Origin: RGIG2560 sp964418385
GTDB taxonomy: Bacteria > Patescibacteriota > Microgenomatia > UBA1400 > PJMF01
Assembly: GCA_964418385.1 (NCBI GenBank)
Contig: CAYQLH010000016.1
Location: forward strand, 1 to 16,154
Direction: 5' to 3'
DNA: 16,154 bases
The translations under genes were made by a program, and so were the position numbers. The notes beneath the pieces were generated by a model. That model was given only the letters and a program-made list of their open reading frames with translations, was not told the origin of the DNA and ran no database searches. Below, piece by piece: positions 13,995 to 16,154 of the stretch (positions within the stretch are counted from its first letter, which is position 1; every line of letters begins with the position of its first letter).

Positions 13995-15146
13995 TTACGA
14001 ATGAGCGAAACTATTTACCCACATGTAAGTTTGCAACTGTGCGCACAATTGTTTGCGATTTTGGGTTGTATCCCACCGTGCACGCGTAGTTACCATTTTT
14101 TGTACTCGTTGTGCTAGTGCTTGTGCCAGTACTTCTTCATTTGGAGCGTCAACAATCTGCAAAAACGGCGAAGTAATTTCTAAACCTTCAGCGCCCACGC
14201 TTGTAGTAATGACTGGTACTCCAAAACTTAAACTTTCTAAAATCTTCATGCGTGTACCGCTGCCAGCAAAAAGTGGAGCCAGCAAAAAGTCAATTTGGCC
14301 GTAAAAATCGCGCACTTTTGCTACTTCGCCCAAAATTTTTACGTGGTGGTCGTCATTTTTTTGGTGATGGCTGCCTGCCAGCAAAAACATGTACGGTTCT
14401 TTGAGTAACGGTAAAACTTTTTGCACCGCAAATTCGATTGCTCGCGCGTTGGGCTTGTGCTGCGGTGAACCAATATAACCGCAAGTTAAAATCTTACGTT
14501 TGGGTTGTGACAAGAATACCACCTGTTCGATACCATTAGGTTCCACGCGTACTTGTTTGAGATGCCAATTTTGGCGCAGCCACATCGCATCAGTCGCGGA
14601 CACAGCCACCACTTCATCGTAGCGTGGCAACCAAAATTTTTCATACGCTTCAATTTCGATGCGACTGGCGTGCGCAAAGCCGGCTTGCAAGAGCGTCACC
14701 AGATCGGCGTGACGCCAGTCGCCACGCGCTCGCCGCGCATACGAGACGGTCGAAATCTCATGTGCCACAAAAGTTGTTTTCACGCCTGCCGGCACCAAGC
14801 GGCGCAACGATGCCAGTTGCGTAAATTCGACGCGTACCTGGGTAATTTGTGCGTGTTTAATAATTGCTACCATTGCCTGCTCAAGAGCGTTATTTTGCCA
14901 ACAAGAAAACTGATATGGCAAACTCGAAAGCATCCGCCGAGAGCGCAAAGGGAAAATTTGCCAACTAGCACACCGTGCGTCGAGCCACGCACGCTTTTTG
15001 GCGTCGCTTATCTCATCACCAAAAAGCAAAACGTGCAATTGGTAGCGTTTTGCCAAATATTTGATCGTGTAAAACATCCTCGCCGCCCCACCGCTATTTG
15101 CGGGCCACGGCGCGATCGCACTGATCAGCAACATCTTTTCACGCAT
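13995..15146 (-). CDS. Glycosyltransferase, GT4-type
   Basis: 383 residues, GT-B fold. The N-terminal domain begins MLLISAIAPWPANSGGAARM, with the glycine-rich acceptor-side loop. The C-terminal domain has GYIGSPQHKPNARAIEFA, YMFLLAGSHH, then FLLAPLFAGSGTRMKILES and FGVPVITTSVGAEGLE, the nucleotide-sugar site of GT4 enzymes. The first Glu of the usual E-x7-E pair is replaced in the stretch LFAGSGTR, as in one GT4 subset with G(S/T)G(T)R(M/L)K(I/L)LE; the second Glu is kept. It probably adds a sugar to a surface glycan in the cytoplasm; donor and acceptor are unknown. The start at 15146 is chosen because it lies 6 bases after a TATAAT. It is divergent from the polysaccharide exporter, which fits a surface-glycan locus. 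Confidence 0.85.
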   Translation of the reverse strand: MREKMLLISAIAPWPANSGGAARMFYTIKYLAKRYQLHVLLFGDEISDAKKRAWLDARCASWQIFPLRSRRMLSSLPYQFSCWQNNALEQAMVAIIKHAQITQVRVEFTQLASLRRLVPAGVKTTFVAHEISTVSYARRARGDWRHADLVTLLQAGFAHASRIEIEAYEKFWLPRYDEVVAVSATDAMWLRQNWHLKQVRVEPNGIEQVVFLSQPKRKILTCGYIGSPQHKPNARAIEFAVQKVLPLLKEPYMFLLAGSHHQKNDDHHVKILGEVAKVRDFYGQIDFLLAPLFAGSGTRMKILESLSFGVPVITTSVGAEGLEITSPFLQIVDAPNEEVLAQALAQRVQKMVTTRARWDTTQNRKQLCAQLQTYMWVNSFAHS

Positions 15147-15152
15147 AACCTG

Positions 15153-15158
15153 ATTATA
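15153..15158 (-). promoter_or_regulatory. -10 box of the glycosyltransferase gene
   Basis: Perfect TATAAT on the minus strand, 6 bases before ATG 15146. No clear -35. Predicts a leaderless mRNA. Confidence 0.65.
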
Positions 15159-15226
15159 CTCCCAAAAATATAAATTTCTCCACCAAAACCGCACTGCAAA
15201 ATCGTCATCGTTTCGCCAAGATTGTG

Positions 15227-15235
15227 TGATATAAT
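15227..15235 (+). promoter_or_regulatory. Extended -10 promoter of the ABC exporter operon
   Basis: TGA followed by perfect TATAAT, 6 bases before ATG 15242. It is back to back with the glycosyltransferase promoter about 70 bases away. Confidence 0.7.
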
Positions 15236-15241
15236 CGGACT

Positions 15242-16027
15242 ATGTCTTTTTTTAGTGTCTTAGTGAGTCCGCAATATCGAGAACTTCTCTGGCAACTTGT
15301 GTCGCGTGAGCTCGCACAACGCTACAAACAGTCCGTTGTCGGTTATTGCTGGGTTTTGCTCAATCCGCTTGTGCAAATGGTGGTGATGTCATTTGTCTTT
15401 GTGCATATTTTTGGCTCGCAAAATCTTGGTGTACCGTACCCGCTTTTTCTTTTTTGCGCCCTGCTACCGTGGAATCTCTTTGCTCAGTCGCTCACTTCTG
15501 GTGTGGAATCGCTGGTTAGCAATTCTGGTCTTTTATCCAAAATTTATTTTCCGCGCGAAATTCTTGTTTTGGCAGATATGATTGCGCGTGTCATTGACTT
15601 TTTATTTGCTTCGATTATTTTAGTGGTCATGATGATTTATTATCGTCAGCCAGTTAATTTTAACCTGCTGTGGGCACTGCCGATTTTTGGCATTCAATTC
15701 CTTTTCACCTACGGTTTAACACTTTTTGCCTCAGCAGCCAATTTATTTTATCGTGACATCAAGCATTTAATTCCGTTGGTGACGTTTACCTGGATGTATT
15801 TAACGCCAGTGATGTACAACATGGAAATTTTCCCAGACAAATATCGCTGGATTTTTCAAGTTAATCCCATGTCTGTTTTTGTCAACGCCTACCGGCAAAC
15901 AATTTTAGGCGGTGGCCTGCCAAATTTTGTCAGTTTGGCGATTGCTTTGGCGCTTTCACTTGTAGTGGCAACTCTTGGGTATCGTTTTTTCAAAAAATTA
16001 GAAGGGCAATTTGCCGACAGTGTTTAA
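15242..16027 (+). CDS. Polysaccharide ABC transporter permease (Wzm/TagG type)
   Basis: 261 residues, the normal size for an ABC-2 export permease with six membrane spans. The N-terminal cytoplasmic stretch YRELLWQLVSRELAQRYKQS and the following GYCWVLLNPLVQMVVMSFVF are the family signature. The middle (LPWNLFAQSLTSGVESLVSN, then KIYFPREILVLA) and the C-terminal part (FYRDIKHLIPLVTFTWMYLT, then PVMYNMEIFP and NPMSVFVNAYR) also match. It exports a lipid-linked polysaccharide or teichoic-acid-like polymer across the cytoplasmic membrane with its ATPase partner, whose gene starts 4 bases after its stop. The ATG is set by the promoter directly upstream. Confidence 0.92.
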   Translation: MSFFSVLVSPQYRELLWQLVSRELAQRYKQSVVGYCWVLLNPLVQMVVMSFVFVHIFGSQNLGVPYPLFLFCALLPWNLFAQSLTSGVESLVSNSGLLSKIYFPREILVLADMIARVIDFLFASIILVVMMIYYRQPVNFNLLWALPIFGIQFLFTYGLTLFASAANLFYRDIKHLIPLVTFTWMYLTPVMYNMEIFPDKYRWIFQVNPMSVFVNAYRQTILGGGLPNFVSLAIALALSLVVATLGYRFFKKLEGQFADSV

Positions 16028-16031
16028 AATT

Positions 16032-16154
16032 ATGTCAGTTCAAAATTCAGCCACTAGCGAAATTGCTATCCACGTTGACGGTGTGTCCAAAATCTTTCGC
16101 CGCCAAAAACAGCGCACTTTCAAGGAAATGCTACCGGCGCTTATGCGTCATGGC
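16032..16154 (+). CDS. ABC transporter ATP-binding subunit (Wzt/TagH type), 5' fragment
   Basis: Only the first 41 codons are inside the window. The sequence AIHVDGVSKIFRRQ followed by KEMLPALMRHG matches the start of Wzt/TagH ATPases: first strand, 'VSK.F', then the helix before the Walker A region, which lies beyond the window edge. It follows the permease by 4 bases without a Shine-Dalgarno, so translation is probably coupled. Whether it has a carbohydrate-binding C-terminal domain cannot be seen. Confidence 0.8.
   Translation, partial: MSVQNSATSEIAIHVDGVSKIFRRQKQRTFKEMLPALMRHG

Overview
The window looks like a bacterial chromosome segment of moderate GC, most likely from the Candidate Phyla Radiation (Patescibacteria). 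This placement is inferred and no marker gene proves it. The grounds are very short intergenic gaps, first genes whose ATG lies only 6-10 bases after a -10 box, a TrbC/VirB2-like pilin followed by a giant secreted repeat protein, a lamin-tail-domain surface protein, and many envelope genes with no close namesake. TGA ends at least two genes (the GDYXXLXY-like gene and the VanZ-like gene), so the TGA-recoding lineages are unlikely.

Layout. 42-1959: ddl (D-Ala-D-Ala ligase) converges on an arginase-family gene and their 3' ends overlap by 14 bp. 1975-2652: an integral membrane protein that shares an operon with the arginase. 2842-3288: tRNA-Glu(UUC) runs straight into a zinc-ribbon membrane protein gene. 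3466-4894: a DUF2157 membrane protein and a GDYXXLXY-like protein form a coupled pair. 5082-6389: a membrane-anchored protein with two copies of an unassigned domain. 6510-7902: a lamin-tail-domain surface protein and a VanZ-like protein. 8099-13936: a pilin-like protein followed by a very large secreted, Cys-rich, repeat-rich protein, broken by a 100-N scaffold gap and probably by a 1-base frameshift just after it. 13995-15146: a GT4-type glycosyltransferase. 15242 to the window end: a Wzm/Wzt-type polysaccharide ABC exporter, with the ATPase cut by the window edge.

Nearly everything concerns the cell envelope: peptidoglycan precursor (Ddl), surface glycan synthesis and export (glycosyltransferase and ABC exporter), and surface or secreted proteins (lamin-tail protein, duplicated-domain protein, pilin and giant protein). 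The pilin plus giant protein at 8099-13936 is the best candidate for an undescribed system.

A second unexplained signal is a three-copy intergenic element at 2747-2802, 4973-5028 and 6443-6498. It has fixed geometry: TGTAACA, 16 bases, GCCTG, 10 bases, then an 18-bp near-palindrome around CACGTG. The boxes and distances are conserved but the spacer sequences are not, which points to protein-binding or RNA constraint rather than recent copying.
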